The position numbers were made by a program, and so were the translations under genes. Source: Sphingopyxis sp. (GTDB lineage: Bacteria > Pseudomonadota > Alphaproteobacteria > Sphingomonadales > Sphingomonadaceae). Taken from it: 64,000 nucleotides of DNA. This document shows positions 7,331-16,641 of this stretch, piece after piece. The notes beneath the pieces are model-generated. The model worked only from the letters and a program-made list of their open reading frames with translations, was not told where the DNA came from and did no database searches. Location of the stretch: the NCBI RefSeq assembly GCF_016704835.1, contig NZ_JADIZJ010000001.1:434001-498000 (forward strand). The letters run 5' to 3'. Within the stretch, counting starts at the first letter, position 1, and each line of letters begins with the position of its first letter.

Positions 7331-8577
7331 GCGAGCTCGACAGTGGTCACCATATAACCCGCATCGCGCAGCGAGGCGACGAGGCTGTCGAGATGCTCGC
7401 GGTCGCGCGCCTCGCACTCGATGTCGGTGATCAGCCCCTTGGCGGGCAGCGTCGTAAAGATGCGCTGGTGATAGATTTCGATGATGTTGACCTGCTTCTC
7501 GTCGAACAGCTTCATCACCTTGAACAGCGCGCCGGGGCGGTCCTGCAAGCGGATGCGGAGCCGCGCGATGCGACCCGAGCGCGCGAGATCGCGGAGCAGC
7601 ACATTGGCAAGCAGCCGCGTGTCGATATTGCCGCCGGTCAGCACCAATCCGACCTTGCGCCCCGCGAACTCTTCGGGATGCGCGAGCATCGCTGCGAGGC
7701 CAGCGGCGCCCGCCCCCTCGACCACCGTCTTTTCGATCTGCAGCAACAGGCTGACCGCGCGCTCGAGATGGCGTTCGGCCACCAACACAATGTCATCGTT
7801 CAATTCGGCAACAAGCTTGCGCGTGAAAGTACCCGGCTCCTTCACCGCGATACCCTCGGCCAGCGTATCGCCTTCGCACGCCATATCGACGCCGTTCAGC
7901 GCCGCATACATCGACGGATACAGCTCGGCCTGCACGCCGACAAGGCGCATGTCGTTCTTGATCCCGCGCGCCGCGGTGCCCATGCCCGCGAGCAGCCCGC
8001 CGCCGCCGATCGGGACGATCAGCGTGTCGAGTTCGGGGACATCTTCGAGCATTTCGAGCGCGACCGTGCCCTGCCCCGCGGCGACATGCGGATGATCGAA
8101 CGGATGGACAAAGGTCAGCCCGCGTTCGATTTCCAGCTCGCGCGCATGCGCCGAGGCATCGTCGAACTTTTCGCCGAACAGCACGATTTCGGCTCCATGG
8201 CTTGCCGTCTGCGACACTTTCACCTGCGGCGTCGTCTTGGGCATCACGATCGTGACCGGAACGCCGAGGCGCTTGCCATGGTAAGCCAGCCCCTGCGCAT
8301 GATTGCCCGCCGACGCTGCGATGACGCCGCGCGCACGCTGTTCGGGGTCCATCAGCAGCAGCGCGTTCAGGGCGCCGCGTTCCTTGTACGCCGCAGTGAA
8401 TTGCAGATTTTCGAATTTCAGCCACACCTCGGCGCCGACCATCTCGGACAATGTCTGCGAATGGAGCGTCGGGGTGCGGATCACCGCGCCGTCAATTCGC
8501 TTCGCCGCCGCGCGTACATCGTCGAGGGTGATCGCCGGAAAATCGGCGGCGGAGAGAGAAGGTGCGGTAGTGCTCAT
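7327..8577 (-). CDS. ilvA: Threonine ammonia-lyase with C-terminal ACT domain
   Basis: PLP enzyme of 416 residues converting threonine to 2-oxobutanoate, the first committed step to isoleucine or a catabolic step. The PLP lysine is K65 in FTAAYKERGALN. SAGNHAQGLAYH binds the substrate carboxylate and GGGGLLAGMG the cofactor phosphate. A single ACT domain occupies about residues 335-416. The length and single ACT domain match the short form common in alphaproteobacteria rather than the 514-residue E. coli IlvA. A thioesterase gene overlaps its 3' end; a dehydrogenase gene is divergent upstream. Confidence 0.94.
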   Translation of the reverse strand: MSTTAPSLSAADFPAITLDDVRAAAKRIDGAVIRTPTLHSQTLSEMVGAEVWLKFENLQFTAAYKERGALNALLLMDPEQRARGVIAASAGNHAQGLAYHGKRLGVPVTIVMPKTTPQVKVSQTASHGAEIVLFGEKFDDASAHARELEIERGLTFVHPFDHPHVAAGQGTVALEMLEDVPELDTLIVPIGGGGLLAGMGTAARGIKNDMRLVGVQAELYPSMYAALNGVDMACEGDTLAEGIAVKEPGTFTRKLVAELNDDIVLVAERHLERAVSLLLQIEKTVVEGAGAAGLAAMLAHPEEFAGRKVGLVLTGGNIDTRLLANVLLRDLARSGRIARLRIRLQDRPGALFKVMKLFDEKQVNIIEIYHQRIFTTLPAKGLITDIECEARDREHLDSLVASLRDAGYMVTTVELA

Positions 8578-8618
8578 AATGCGGCTGGCCCTACCCCATC
8601 TGGCGCGCTGCGCAAACT

Positions 8619-9515
8619 ATGCTTATGAGTTCCCCCATGAACGAACAAAAATTGCGCATCAGCTTCATCGGCACCGGCGTCATGGGCGGACCGATGGCGA
8701 GTCATCTCGCCAAAGCGGGCTACATTCTCACCGTCTATAACCGCACCCGCGCCAAGGCCGATGCCTGGGTCGCCGCGCATGGCGGCGCCGCAGCATCGAC
8801 CCCGGCCGACGCCGTGCGGGACGCCGATGTCGTCCTAACCTGCGTTGGCAACGACGACGACCTGACGCAGGTGACGTTAGGGCGCGATGGCGCCTTTCGG
8901 GCGATGCGCAAGGGCACGCTGTTTATCGACCACACGACCGTTTCCGCGCGCATCGCGCGCCAGCTGTCGGTCGAGGCCGAAGGGCTCGGCCTTCAAAGCG
9001 TTGACGCCCCCGTCTCGGGCGGCGAGGCGGGCGCGCAGAATGGCACACTTTCGATCATGTGCGGCGGCACCAAAGCCGCCTTCGCCGCAGCCGAACCGGT
9101 GATGCAGGCCTATGCCGCGCGTATGGTCCATATCGGCGGCCCCGGCGCGGGCCAGACGACCAAGATGGTCAACCAGATCGCAATCGCAGGTGTCATTCAG
9201 GGCCTGTCCGAAGCGCTGCGTTTCGCACAGGCGTCGAAACTCGACATCGACAAGGTGTTCGACGCTGTCTCGGGCGGTGCCGCAGCAAGCTGGCAGATGC
9301 TCAACCGCTGGAGCACGATGGCGAAGGACGAATTCGACTTCGGCTTTGCGGTCGACTGGATGCGCAAGGATCTCGGCCTCGCGATCGACGAAGCGCGCGT
9401 CAACGGCGCGACGCTGCCTCTCGCCAGCCTCGTCGATCAATTTTATGCCGATGTGCAAAAGGCCGGCGGCGGGCGAAAGGACACCAGCTCGCTCGTGACG
9501 AGGTTGCCCAAGTGA
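8619..9515 (+). CDS. NAD(P)-dependent beta-hydroxyacid dehydrogenase (HIBADH/GarR family)
   Basis: Oxidoreductase of 298 residues related to 3-hydroxyisobutyrate dehydrogenase and tartronate semialdehyde reductase. It has the Rossmann motif FIGTGVMGGPMASHLAKAG, the substrate motif DAPVSGGEAGAQNGTL, and the catalytic-lysine helix GQTTKMVNQI. Three in-frame ATGs (8619, 8625, 8637) are possible and none has a strong ribosome site; the conserved domain starts soon after the last. Its stop overlaps the GTG of the next gene (GTGA), so the two are coupled. Exact substrate cannot be read from sequence. Confidence 0.87.
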   Translation: MLMSSPMNEQKLRISFIGTGVMGGPMASHLAKAGYILTVYNRTRAKADAWVAAHGGAAASTPADAVRDADVVLTCVGNDDDLTQVTLGRDGAFRAMRKGTLFIDHTTVSARIARQLSVEAEGLGLQSVDAPVSGGEAGAQNGTLSIMCGGTKAAFAAAEPVMQAYAARMVHIGGPGAGQTTKMVNQIAIAGVIQGLSEALRFAQASKLDIDKVFDAVSGGAAASWQMLNRWSTMAKDEFDFGFAVDWMRKDLGLAIDEARVNGATLPLASLVDQFYADVQKAGGGRKDTSSLVTRLPK

Positions 9516-11176
9516 AGCGCCTGATCTTGACGGCGCTCGCGCTGACCCTCGCCGCACCCGCGCACGCCGACACGCTCGTAGATAACGTCAACGGCATCAC
9601 GCTCGACAAGGACGGCAAGCTCGTCCGCTTTACCGGGCTCGTCATCGACACGCAGGGCAAGGTCAAGCAGCTGCTCGACCGTAAGGACAAGCGCCCCGAA
9701 CGCCCCGATTTCAAGGAGGACGGCAAGGGTCGCACGCTTATCCCCGGACTGATCGACGCGCATGGCCACGTTATGGGGCTGGGTTTCCAGCTGATGCTGC
9801 TCGACCTCAGCGGAACCAATTCGCTCGCCGAAGCGCAGGCGGCAATCCGCAAATATGCCGCCGAAAATCCCGAAATGCCGTGGATCATCGGGTCGGGCTG
9901 GAATCAGGAGAAATGGGGACTCGGCCGCTTCCCGACCGCCGCCGACCTCGACGCCGCGGTCCCGAACCGCCCCGTCTGGCTCGAGCGTGTCGACGGTCAC
10001 GCCGGCTGGGCGAACACCGCAGCGATGACCGCGGCGAAGATCACCGCCGCGAGCAAATCGCCCGAAGGCGGCCGCATCGAAATGGAAAGCGGCAAGCCGA
10101 GCGGCGTTTTCGTCGATGCCGCGATGGCGCTGGTCAACAGCGCCAAGCCCAAACCGCTCGCGCGCGATCTCGACCGCGCGCTTTACCTCGCGCAGCAGAA
10201 ACTGCTCGAACAGGGGATCACCGCGATCGCCGACATGGGCACGTCGATCCTCGACTGGCAGGCGTTTCGCCGCGCCGGCGACAAGAAACAGCTGGCGGTG
10301 CGGATCCTCAGCTACGCCGGCGACATCGACAATATGGCGACGATCGCGGGCAGCGAGCCGACGCCCTGGCTTTACGACGACCGCCTCCGCATGGTCGGCG
10401 TGAAGCTCTATCTCGATGGCGCGCTGGGATCGCGCGGCGCCTGGCTGAAGGCGCCGTACAGCGACGCGCCGGGACAGAAGGGTTTGCCCCTCCTCACCCC
10501 CGCGCAGCTGCGCAACAAGATGGTCCGCGCGTCGATGGACAAGTTTCAGGTCGCGATCCACGCGATCGGCGACGCCGCCAACGCCGAGGCTTTGGACGCC
10601 ATCACCGACCTCACTGCCGACCTCCCCGGCGAGCGCCGCTGGCGTATCGAGCATGCGCAGATCATCGACCCCGTCGACATTCCGCGCTTAGCGGCGCTTA
10701 AGGTCATCGCCTCGATGCAGCCGGTGCACCAGACCAGCGACCGCGTGATGGCCGAAGCGCGCCTCGGTCCCGACCGCCTGAAAGGCGCCTATGCGTGGCG
10801 TAGCCTCGAAACAGCGGGCGCTCGCCTCGCCTTTGGTTCCGACGTCCCGGTCGAAAGCGCCAACCCCTTCCCCGGCATCGCCGCCGCGATCTCGCGCACC
10901 GATGCGAAGGGCGAGCCTTTCGGCGGCTGGCGCCCCGAGGAGATCGTGACGCGCGAGACCGCACTCGACGGCTTCACGCGCACCGCCGCTTTCGCCGGGT
11001 TCGCTGAGGACCGCATCGGTACGTTGATGCCCGGGATGCGCGCCGACTTCCTGATCGTCGAAGCCGACCCGATGCTCGCCAGTCCCGACGAAATCCGCCG
11101 CATGACCCCGCTCGAAACCTGGATAGGCGGCTATCGCTATTACAAGAAAAACGAGGGGGCTAACGTTGGTCGCTGA
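9512..11176 (+). CDS. Exported amidohydrolase family 3 protein (YtcJ-like)
   Basis: Metal-dependent hydrolase of 554 residues. The GTG start at 9512 opens a Sec signal peptide (KRLILTALALTLAAPAHA), so the enzyme is probably periplasmic. The metal-binding HxH motif is in LIPGLIDAHGHVMG. Further ligands lie in HAIGDAANAEAL, IEHAQIID and FGSDVPVES, in the order expected for the YtcJ-like branch. It overlaps the dehydrogenase gene upstream by 4 nt and the FAD oxidoreductase gene downstream by 11 nt, forming a tight three-gene unit. Family members hydrolyse amides, imides or formamides; the substrate here is unknown. Confidence 0.88.
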   Translation: MKRLILTALALTLAAPAHADTLVDNVNGITLDKDGKLVRFTGLVIDTQGKVKQLLDRKDKRPERPDFKEDGKGRTLIPGLIDAHGHVMGLGFQLMLLDLSGTNSLAEAQAAIRKYAAENPEMPWIIGSGWNQEKWGLGRFPTAADLDAAVPNRPVWLERVDGHAGWANTAAMTAAKITAASKSPEGGRIEMESGKPSGVFVDAAMALVNSAKPKPLARDLDRALYLAQQKLLEQGITAIADMGTSILDWQAFRRAGDKKQLAVRILSYAGDIDNMATIAGSEPTPWLYDDRLRMVGVKLYLDGALGSRGAWLKAPYSDAPGQKGLPLLTPAQLRNKMVRASMDKFQVAIHAIGDAANAEALDAITDLTADLPGERRWRIEHAQIIDPVDIPRLAALKVIASMQPVHQTSDRVMAEARLGPDRLKGAYAWRSLETAGARLAFGSDVPVESANPFPGIAAAISRTDAKGEPFGGWRPEEIVTRETALDGFTRTAAFAGFAEDRIGTLMPGMRADFLIVEADPMLASPDEIRRMTPLETWIGGYRYYKKNEGANVGR

Positions 11177-12434
11177 CGTGCCGACCCGTCGCGCGCTGCT
11201 CACCGGCCTCACCGCGCTGCCCGTCGCAGCCGCCGCGACCGCGGACGAGCGCAAGGAACGCCGCTCGAAGAAGCGCAAACCCGCGAAGCCCAAGGTCCCG
11301 CATGTCGATGTTGCGATCGTCGGCGCCGGCGTCTTCGGCGCCTGGACCGCGTGGCACCTGCTGCGCGCTGGGAAGAGCGTGCGACTGTTCGACGCCTATG
11401 GCGCGGGCCACGCGCGCGCCTCGTCGGGCGGCGAGAGCCGTGTCATCCGCATGGGCTATGGCGCCGACACCATCTATTCGGAGATGGCGCGCGACTCGCT
11501 TCAATACTGGAAGGACCTCTCGGACAGCGCGAGTGCGCCGATCTTCCACAACACGGGCGTCCTCTGGTTCGCGCCGCAGGGCGACGCTTATACCGCGCAG
11601 TCGCTCGCGTGGCTGCAGGCGAACCGCGTCCGCCACGAGCATGGCGATGTCCGCTGGCTGCAGGACAAATATCGCCAGATGCAGTTCTATCAGGGCGAGA
11701 CGGGCGTTCTCGAAACCGAAACCGGAGCACTGATCGCCGGGCGCGGCGTGCAGGAAGTGATCGCCGACGCGCAGATCGCGGTCGAACGCGTCGTCATGCC
11801 CGCGCCGCTCTTTTCGAAACGGATCAAGCAACACGCACTCCCCGATGGCGGCACCGCAGACCAGCTCGTCTACGCCGCCGGCCCATGGCTTGCCGAACTC
11901 TTCCCGCAGCAGCTGATGAACAAGATCGTCGCAACGCGGCAGGAGGTCTATCATTTCGGCGCCCCGCAGGGCGATACGCGCTTCGCGCCACCAGAACTGC
12001 CGGTTTGGGCCGATTTCAACAATGGCCGCATTGTTTACGGCATCCCCGACCTTGAGGGCGCGGGGTTCAAAATCGCAATCGACGTGCACGGGCCGGTGAT
12101 TGACCCTGATACGGTGGAGCGGCAACTGACTCCGGCGGGCATTGCCGAAGCCCGCGCCTATATCGCGCGGCGCTTTCCCGGCCTTGCCTCGGCGCCATTG
12201 ATCGGCGGACGGGTCTGCCAATATGAGAACAGCTCGAACGGCGACTATCTGATCGACCGCTTTCCGGGACAGGAACGCATCTGGCTCGTCGGGGGCGGAT
12301 CGGGGCACGGATTCAAGAACGGCCCGACCGTCGGCAAGCGCGTCGCAGCGCATATTCTCGACGCGAACCTCGCGGTCGAGCCGCGTTTCAGCTTCGCGAC
12401 CAAGGGGACCGTGGCGGCGCGGACGGTTTTTTAG
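11166..12434 (+). CDS. Exported FAD-dependent oxidoreductase (DAO/sarcosine oxidase-like)
   Basis: Flavoprotein of 422 residues. After an N-terminal segment with twin arginine and hydrophobic stretch (TRRALLTGLTALPVAAAATA), which resembles a short Tat signal, comes the FAD-binding motif DVAIVGAGVFGAWTAWHLL. SSGGESRVIRMGYG follows, as in monomeric sarcosine and N-methyltryptophan oxidases. The C-terminal motif GGGSGHGFKNGP completes the flavin site. The TTG start at 11166 is preceded by GAGGGGG and lies inside the end of the amidohydrolase gene. I infer a periplasmic amine or N-methyl amino acid oxidase acting on products related to the upstream amidohydrolase. Confidence 0.83.
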   Translation: MVADVPTRRALLTGLTALPVAAAATADERKERRSKKRKPAKPKVPHVDVAIVGAGVFGAWTAWHLLRAGKSVRLFDAYGAGHARASSGGESRVIRMGYGADTIYSEMARDSLQYWKDLSDSASAPIFHNTGVLWFAPQGDAYTAQSLAWLQANRVRHEHGDVRWLQDKYRQMQFYQGETGVLETETGALIAGRGVQEVIADAQIAVERVVMPAPLFSKRIKQHALPDGGTADQLVYAAGPWLAELFPQQLMNKIVATRQEVYHFGAPQGDTRFAPPELPVWADFNNGRIVYGIPDLEGAGFKIAIDVHGPVIDPDTVERQLTPAGIAEARAYIARRFPGLASAPLIGGRVCQYENSSNGDYLIDRFPGQERIWLVGGGSGHGFKNGPTVGKRVAAHILDANLAVEPRFSFATKGTVAARTVF

Positions 12435-12465
12435 GTCACCCGTGTCTTTTTGCCGCTCCCCTCTC

Positions 12466-12543
12466 CGTCATCCCGGCGAAGGCCGGCATCTTGCCGGTGC
12501 GGGAAGGCGTGAGCGTGAGGTCCCGGCCTTCGCCAGGATGACG
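12466..12543. repeat. Intergenic inverted repeat
   Basis: Two 21-bp arms at 12466-12486 and 12523-12543 (CGTCATCCCGGCGAAGGCCGG with one mismatch in the second arm) face each other. Related arms occur at 45183-45258, suggesting a dispersed palindromic family. Confidence 0.7.
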
Positions 12544-12556
12544 ATTTGAGGGGTAA

Positions 12557-13711
12557 GTGAGCGTGCGCCTAACCGACTGCCACAATATCGACGACTTCCG
12601 CGCGCTCGCGAAGCGCCGCCTGCCCTGGCCGGTGTTCGACTATATCGACGGCGCCGCCGACGACGAGGTCACCCGCCGCCGCAACCGCGCGGCGTTCGAC
12701 GATTGCGACCTCATCCCGCGCGTTCTTGCCGGGGTCGAAAGCGTCGACATGAAGACGACGCTGTTCGGCCGCGAAATAGCGATGCCGCTCTTCCTTTCGC
12801 CGACCGCCCTCCAGCGCCTGTTCCACTGGCAGGGCGAGCGTGCGGTTTTGCGCGCCGCCGCGAACGCTGGCACCGTCGCGGGCATTTCCAGTCTCGCGAC
12901 GATCAGCCTGGCCGAAGCGGGCGCACTCACCGGCGGCCCCAAGCTGTTCCAACTCTATGTCCACCACGACGAAGGGCTAAACCGCGCGATGCTCGCCGCC
13001 GCGCGCGATGCGAAGTTCGATGCCGTCGCGCTGACCGTCGACACCATAGTCGGCGGCAACCGCGAACGCTGCCTGCGTTCTGGCTTCACCTCGCCGCCGC
13101 GCTTCACGCCGGGCAATATGCTGAGCTACGCCGCCAAGCCCGGCTGGGGACTCAACTATGTGCTGCGCGAAAAGTTCAGCCTGCCCAATCTCGCGACGCA
13201 CGTCTCCGAAGGATCGAGCGTCCCCAAATCGGTCGCCGACTATTTCACGACGATGCTTGACCAAAGCCTCGACTGGCGCCGTGCCGAGGCGATCCGCCAG
13301 CAATGGGACGGCCCCTTCTGCCTGAAAGGCATCGCTGCGGTCGAGGATGCCAAGCGCGCGGTCGACATCGGCGCCACCGCGATCATGGTATCGAACCATG
13401 GCGGGCGCCAGCTCGACGGCAGCATCGCGCCGTTCGATGCGCTCGCGCAAATCGTCGATGCGGTCGGCGACAGGATCGAGGTCATCTGCGACGGCGGCAT
13501 CACGCGCGGCACCCACGTCCTCAAAGCCTTGTCGGTTGGCGCGAAGGCCTGTTCGGGCGGACGCCTCTACCTCTACGCGCTCGCAGCGGCGGGCGAGGAC
13601 GGCGTGAGCCGCGCGATCGCACTGCTCCGCGCCGAAATGGAACGCGGCATGAAATTGATGGGGGCCAAAACCCTCGCGGATCTCGGCCCCCACAATCTGC
13701 GCTGGCGGTAG
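12557..13711 (+). CDS. lldD: FMN-dependent alpha-hydroxy-acid dehydrogenase (LldD-like)
   Basis: Flavoenzyme of 384 residues of the FMN-dependent alpha-hydroxy-acid family, which includes L-lactate dehydrogenase LldD, glycolate oxidase and mandelate dehydrogenase. It opens with DDFRALAKRRLPWPVFDYIDGAADDE. The catalytic histidine and substrate arginine lie in VSNHGGRQLDG, and the FMN phosphate site in ICDGGITRGTHVLKAL. Length fits bacterial L-lactate dehydrogenases, although no lactate permease is adjacent. GTG at 12557 is the likely start, with GGGG shortly upstream. It would feed electrons from L-lactate or a similar acid to the quinone pool. Confidence 0.83.
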   Translation: MSVRLTDCHNIDDFRALAKRRLPWPVFDYIDGAADDEVTRRRNRAAFDDCDLIPRVLAGVESVDMKTTLFGREIAMPLFLSPTALQRLFHWQGERAVLRAAANAGTVAGISSLATISLAEAGALTGGPKLFQLYVHHDEGLNRAMLAAARDAKFDAVALTVDTIVGGNRERCLRSGFTSPPRFTPGNMLSYAAKPGWGLNYVLREKFSLPNLATHVSEGSSVPKSVADYFTTMLDQSLDWRRAEAIRQQWDGPFCLKGIAAVEDAKRAVDIGATAIMVSNHGGRQLDGSIAPFDALAQIVDAVGDRIEVICDGGITRGTHVLKALSVGAKACSGGRLYLYALAAAGEDGVSRAIALLRAEMERGMKLMGAKTLADLGPHNLRWR

Positions 13712-13741
13712 CTGAAACCTCTCTCATCGGGAGAGGGCAGC

Positions 13742-13770
13742 GCGACTGGGTGGCTTTGCCACCCAGTCGC
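13742..13770. repeat. Perfect palindrome between convergent genes
   Basis: Arms 13742-13754 and 13758-13770 (GCGACTGGGTGGC and its complement) around a 3-nt loop, in the gap between the lldD-like gene and creD. The gap (13712-13882) also has further GC-rich repeats. It may end transcription from both sides. Confidence 0.6.
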
Positions 13771-13882
13771 AGCGGGTAAAGGGTTCGAACCATGCCGAAT
13801 AACTCAGCCTCCCATCCCTTCGCGGGATCCGCTAGCCAGCAAGCTGGCAAGCGCCACCTCCTCGCCTAAGGGAGAGGAGTCC

Positions 13883-15361
13883 TTACGCCGCCACCTCATC
13901 CTTTTTCCCTAGCCCGCTCCAATCGATGCTCCGCGTCATGTACATCACCCCGGCAAGGGCGAAGAACATCAGCACCGAACCGATGAGCAGCGAGTAAGCC
14001 TCAAGGTTCAGCAGCACATAGAGCAGCGCATAGAGCCCAACCAACATCGCCGCGAGGAACCGCGCCCGTTTCCAGCTTTTGAGCACTGCGGCGCTGTAAA
14101 ACGCCAGCAACCCGATGATTGCCGCCGACGCCAGCATATAGGCAAAGGTAAATCCGATCACCTCGGCAAAGGCGAGCAGCAGCACGAAGAACAGCACCAA
14201 TGCCACCCCGGTCAGCAGATATTCGGCCGGGGCCACACGCGCGCCCGCGATGATGTCGAACATCAGGAAGGCGACGAAGGTAAAGCCGATGAACAGGAAG
14301 CCGTATTTGATCGCCCGATCGACTTGGCTGTACAGATCAACGGGTTCGATCAGGCTGATCGCCACCGCCTTGGCGGTCCCGCCCGACGCTTCGCCCGCAC
14401 TGCCGTCGCTCGGCGCCGAAACGGCAACCGCTTCGACATAGGCGTCGCGCGGGCCATAGTTTGTCGTCACCGGCGGCGACAAGTCGCCGGTAAGCACCTG
14501 CGCCTGCCCCAATGCCAGATTCGGCACCGCATAGGTGGCGGTAAAGCCGCCCGCCGTCACACTGCGCTTCGCAGGCAGAAAATCGCCGCCGAAGCTGGGG
14601 TTCGGCCAGCTCGATTTGACCGACCAGCGCGTATCGACGCCGCGCGGGATCAGCTTGAAATCACCCAGTCCGCGTACGCCGATCTTGTAATCAACCTTCA
14701 GCGGCGCCGCCGCGCTCCAATCGACAAAAGCGAAGGTGCCCGAATTGCCGGTCGAGAGCAGCCCCTTGCCCGGCTGCAATGCCAACGGCGTACCATTGAC
14801 CGCGACGCTATTGCCATCGACCAACCCGCGCGCGTCGCTGACCCCAAGCCGCACCTCGGCGCGGTCGAGCATCAGCGCCTCACGCGCGACGCCAAAGCGC
14901 GCGATGTCAGCAGGCAGCACAAAATCGGCGCTGCCCGAAATCTGGCTTTCGTACACAACCGTCTCGTAAATCGCCTTCTTGCGTTTTTCGGGCTTGATGA
15001 CGACGTCAGCGGCATTGGCTTGCGGCGAGAGATAGAGGTTGCGGATCGTGTTCACCGTCCGCGTCACATCCTTGCCATTCTCCGTCACCGTCGTCGTTTC
15101 GGTGGCGCGATAGGGGATAACGATCACCGGTCCGGCGATCGTCTGTTGCCCGCCCCAGCCCTGACCGATCGATGCCTGTGCAATTTCGGCCTGCTGCTGG
15201 CGATCCCAGAGCAGGCCGTAGATCATCAGGAGCGGAACCATCAGCGCGACCGCAATCAGTACGGCTATGACCAGCTTTACGCCCGGACTGCGCTCACTGC
15301 GCGCCGGAGGCGAAACGGGCGGCACGGTGACGCTTTGCGAGGTTTGAGACGCTTGAGGCAT
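13883..15361 (-). CDS. creD: Inner membrane protein CreD family
   Basis: Membrane protein of 492 residues. One transmembrane helix near residues 28-50 (VKLVIAVLIAVALMVPLLMI) is followed by a large periplasmic domain (residues about 52-350). Four or five closely spaced helices lie in the last 140 residues. The sequence after the first helix (GQGWGGQQTIAGPVIVIPY) is typical of CreD, the cell-envelope integrity protein of the CreBC regulon. No creBC two-component genes are adjacent, so regulation here is unknown. It is convergent with the LldD-like gene. Function in the family is linked to envelope stress and beta-lactam response, but the mechanism is undefined. Confidence 0.88.
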   Translation of the reverse strand: MPQASQTSQSVTVPPVSPPARSERSPGVKLVIAVLIAVALMVPLLMIYGLLWDRQQQAEIAQASIGQGWGGQQTIAGPVIVIPYRATETTTVTENGKDVTRTVNTIRNLYLSPQANAADVVIKPEKRKKAIYETVVYESQISGSADFVLPADIARFGVAREALMLDRAEVRLGVSDARGLVDGNSVAVNGTPLALQPGKGLLSTGNSGTFAFVDWSAAAPLKVDYKIGVRGLGDFKLIPRGVDTRWSVKSSWPNPSFGGDFLPAKRSVTAGGFTATYAVPNLALGQAQVLTGDLSPPVTTNYGPRDAYVEAVAVSAPSDGSAGEASGGTAKAVAISLIEPVDLYSQVDRAIKYGFLFIGFTFVAFLMFDIIAGARVAPAEYLLTGVALVLFFVLLLAFAEVIGFTFAYMLASAAIIGLLAFYSAAVLKSWKRARFLAAMLVGLYALLYVLLNLEAYSLLIGSVLMFFALAGVMYMTRSIDWSGLGKKDEVAA

Positions 15362-15495
15362 GGGGGATACGCTCCGGCAATTTCAACTCGTCGATGAAAT
15401 TGCACGGTTCGCCGATTTGGTCAAGCGCGTTGTGGCAAGCGGTTCAACCAGGGAAGATGACCCGAAATGTTGCTCTTTCTTGTGACCCCGCGAAG

Positions 15496-15526
15496 AAAAG
15501 GGGCGGCTTCCCCCAGAAGCCGCCCC
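15496..15526 (-). terminator. Rho-independent terminator of TorF-like gene
   Basis: Stem GGGGCGGCTT / AAGCCGCCCC around a 7-nt loop, followed on the minus strand by TTTT, just after the stop at 15536. Confidence 0.8.
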
Positions 15527-15535
15527 AACCTGATG

Positions 15536-16267
15536 TCAGAACGCCGCGCCGAGCGAAAAGACCACTGCGCCATCCGCGCCGATCGCTTCCTTGTATCCGC
15601 CGATCTTCGGCGCGTCGGTGTTGATATAGGCGACCCCCAGCGTAAGGACTTTCCAAGTGAAATCGACGCCAACCGAATAGTCGATCACGTCGCCGTCGAG
15701 ACCGCCGAGGAAGCTATCGCTCTTGGCATAGCCAAGATGGGCCTTCAGCTTGACGGGGGTATCGGGGATTGCGACGCCGAGATCGGTATAGAGATAAATG
15801 GCGCTGGCATCGCCCAGCGAATCCTGACCACTCGGTGCCCAAGCCACGCCACCCTTGACCGAGGCCGGGCCGATCGAGCCGGTCAGTGCGGCATAGGGCT
15901 CGATGACCGTCGCATTGTTCGCGCCCGGATACAGGTAGGCGGTGACACCGATATCCCCGGTGAGACCGGGGGTCAGCTCAGTGGCAAAGCCGCCATAAAC
16001 GTCAATTTCAGTACCGTTGGCAAAGCCGATGCTGGATCCCCAGGTACCGAGATAAAAGCCGCTGTCGTGGGCGATCGTGAAGGTGCCTTGGATCGCGGCT
16101 TCTTCATTCGACTGGCTGAAACCGCGAAAGCGATAATCGCTGACCACGGCGGCGCCGCCGGTGATGGTGATGCTATCGCTCGGCCCTTCTTCCTGGGCGA
16201 AAGCGGTAGCGGGCATAGCAGAAACGGCGAGCGCCAAGCCGAGGCATGCGCGGGAGAGATTTTTCAT
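15536..16267 (-). CDS. TorF family putative porin (copy 1)
   Basis: Predicted outer membrane beta-barrel of 243 residues with a Sec signal peptide (LALAVSAMPATAFA). The mature protein begins with the family signature ITITGGAAVVSDYRFRGFSQSN and has alternating glycine/aromatic strands ending in SLGAAF, a barrel-type terminal phenylalanine. This family (Gcw_chp/TorF) is found in proteobacterial outer membranes, often near ammonium transport genes, though none are present here. It is a tandem paralogue of the gene at 16642-17391. It has its own terminator and an upstream region resembling that of its paralogue. Transported solute unknown. Confidence 0.87.
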   Translation of the reverse strand: MKNLSRACLGLALAVSAMPATAFAQEEGPSDSITITGGAAVVSDYRFRGFSQSNEEAAIQGTFTIAHDSGFYLGTWGSSIGFANGTEIDVYGGFATELTPGLTGDIGVTAYLYPGANNATVIEPYAALTGSIGPASVKGGVAWAPSGQDSLGDASAIYLYTDLGVAIPDTPVKLKAHLGYAKSDSFLGGLDGDVIDYSVGVDFTWKVLTLGVAYINTDAPKIGGYKEAIGADGAVVFSLGAAF

Positions 16268-16577
16268 GGACAGATCCCTAATAGGTTAAACGGATCGTCC
16301 CTGCCTGCCGCCCGACGGCCAACCTCGTTTCGGGCCAGTCCGGTCTTGCGTGATGCTTCTGTTAGCAAAAATGCTGCATTGCACAATAAAAAAATCCCGA
16401 CAACGCATGATCGCTGCGGCGATGCGACTTTTCCGCCACAGGTGATTGCGCGAATCAAGTTTCATTTGAAACAATATATCGAGATACAATCGGCGTCGTA
16501 TGACAGGCCGATTTGAAAATTGTTGGTCGCAAGCCGGCACGTCAGCGTTCCGAAGCGGCAAGCTGGAAATCCGCACG

Positions 16578-16613
16578 AAAAAGGGGGCGGCCTCCCCCGA
16601 AGCCGCCCCCCTT
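16578..16613 (-). terminator. Rho-independent terminator of second TorF-like gene
   Basis: GC-rich stem GGGGGCGGC / GCCGCCCCC with a loop of about 10 nt, followed by a T-run on the minus strand. It is almost the same hairpin as the one after copy 1, as expected of a duplicated unit. Confidence 0.8.
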
Positions 16614-16641
16614 AACGCGTGGTCGCTGACCCGCTAGGCGA

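Noticed and set aside
13778..13795. GGGTTCGAACC resembling a tRNA T-arm
   Set aside because: No acceptor, anticodon or D arm around it; it lies within intergenic repeat sequence.
13712..13882. Possible CRISPR-like repeats
   Set aside because: Repeats are single palindromes with no regular spacers and no cas genes.
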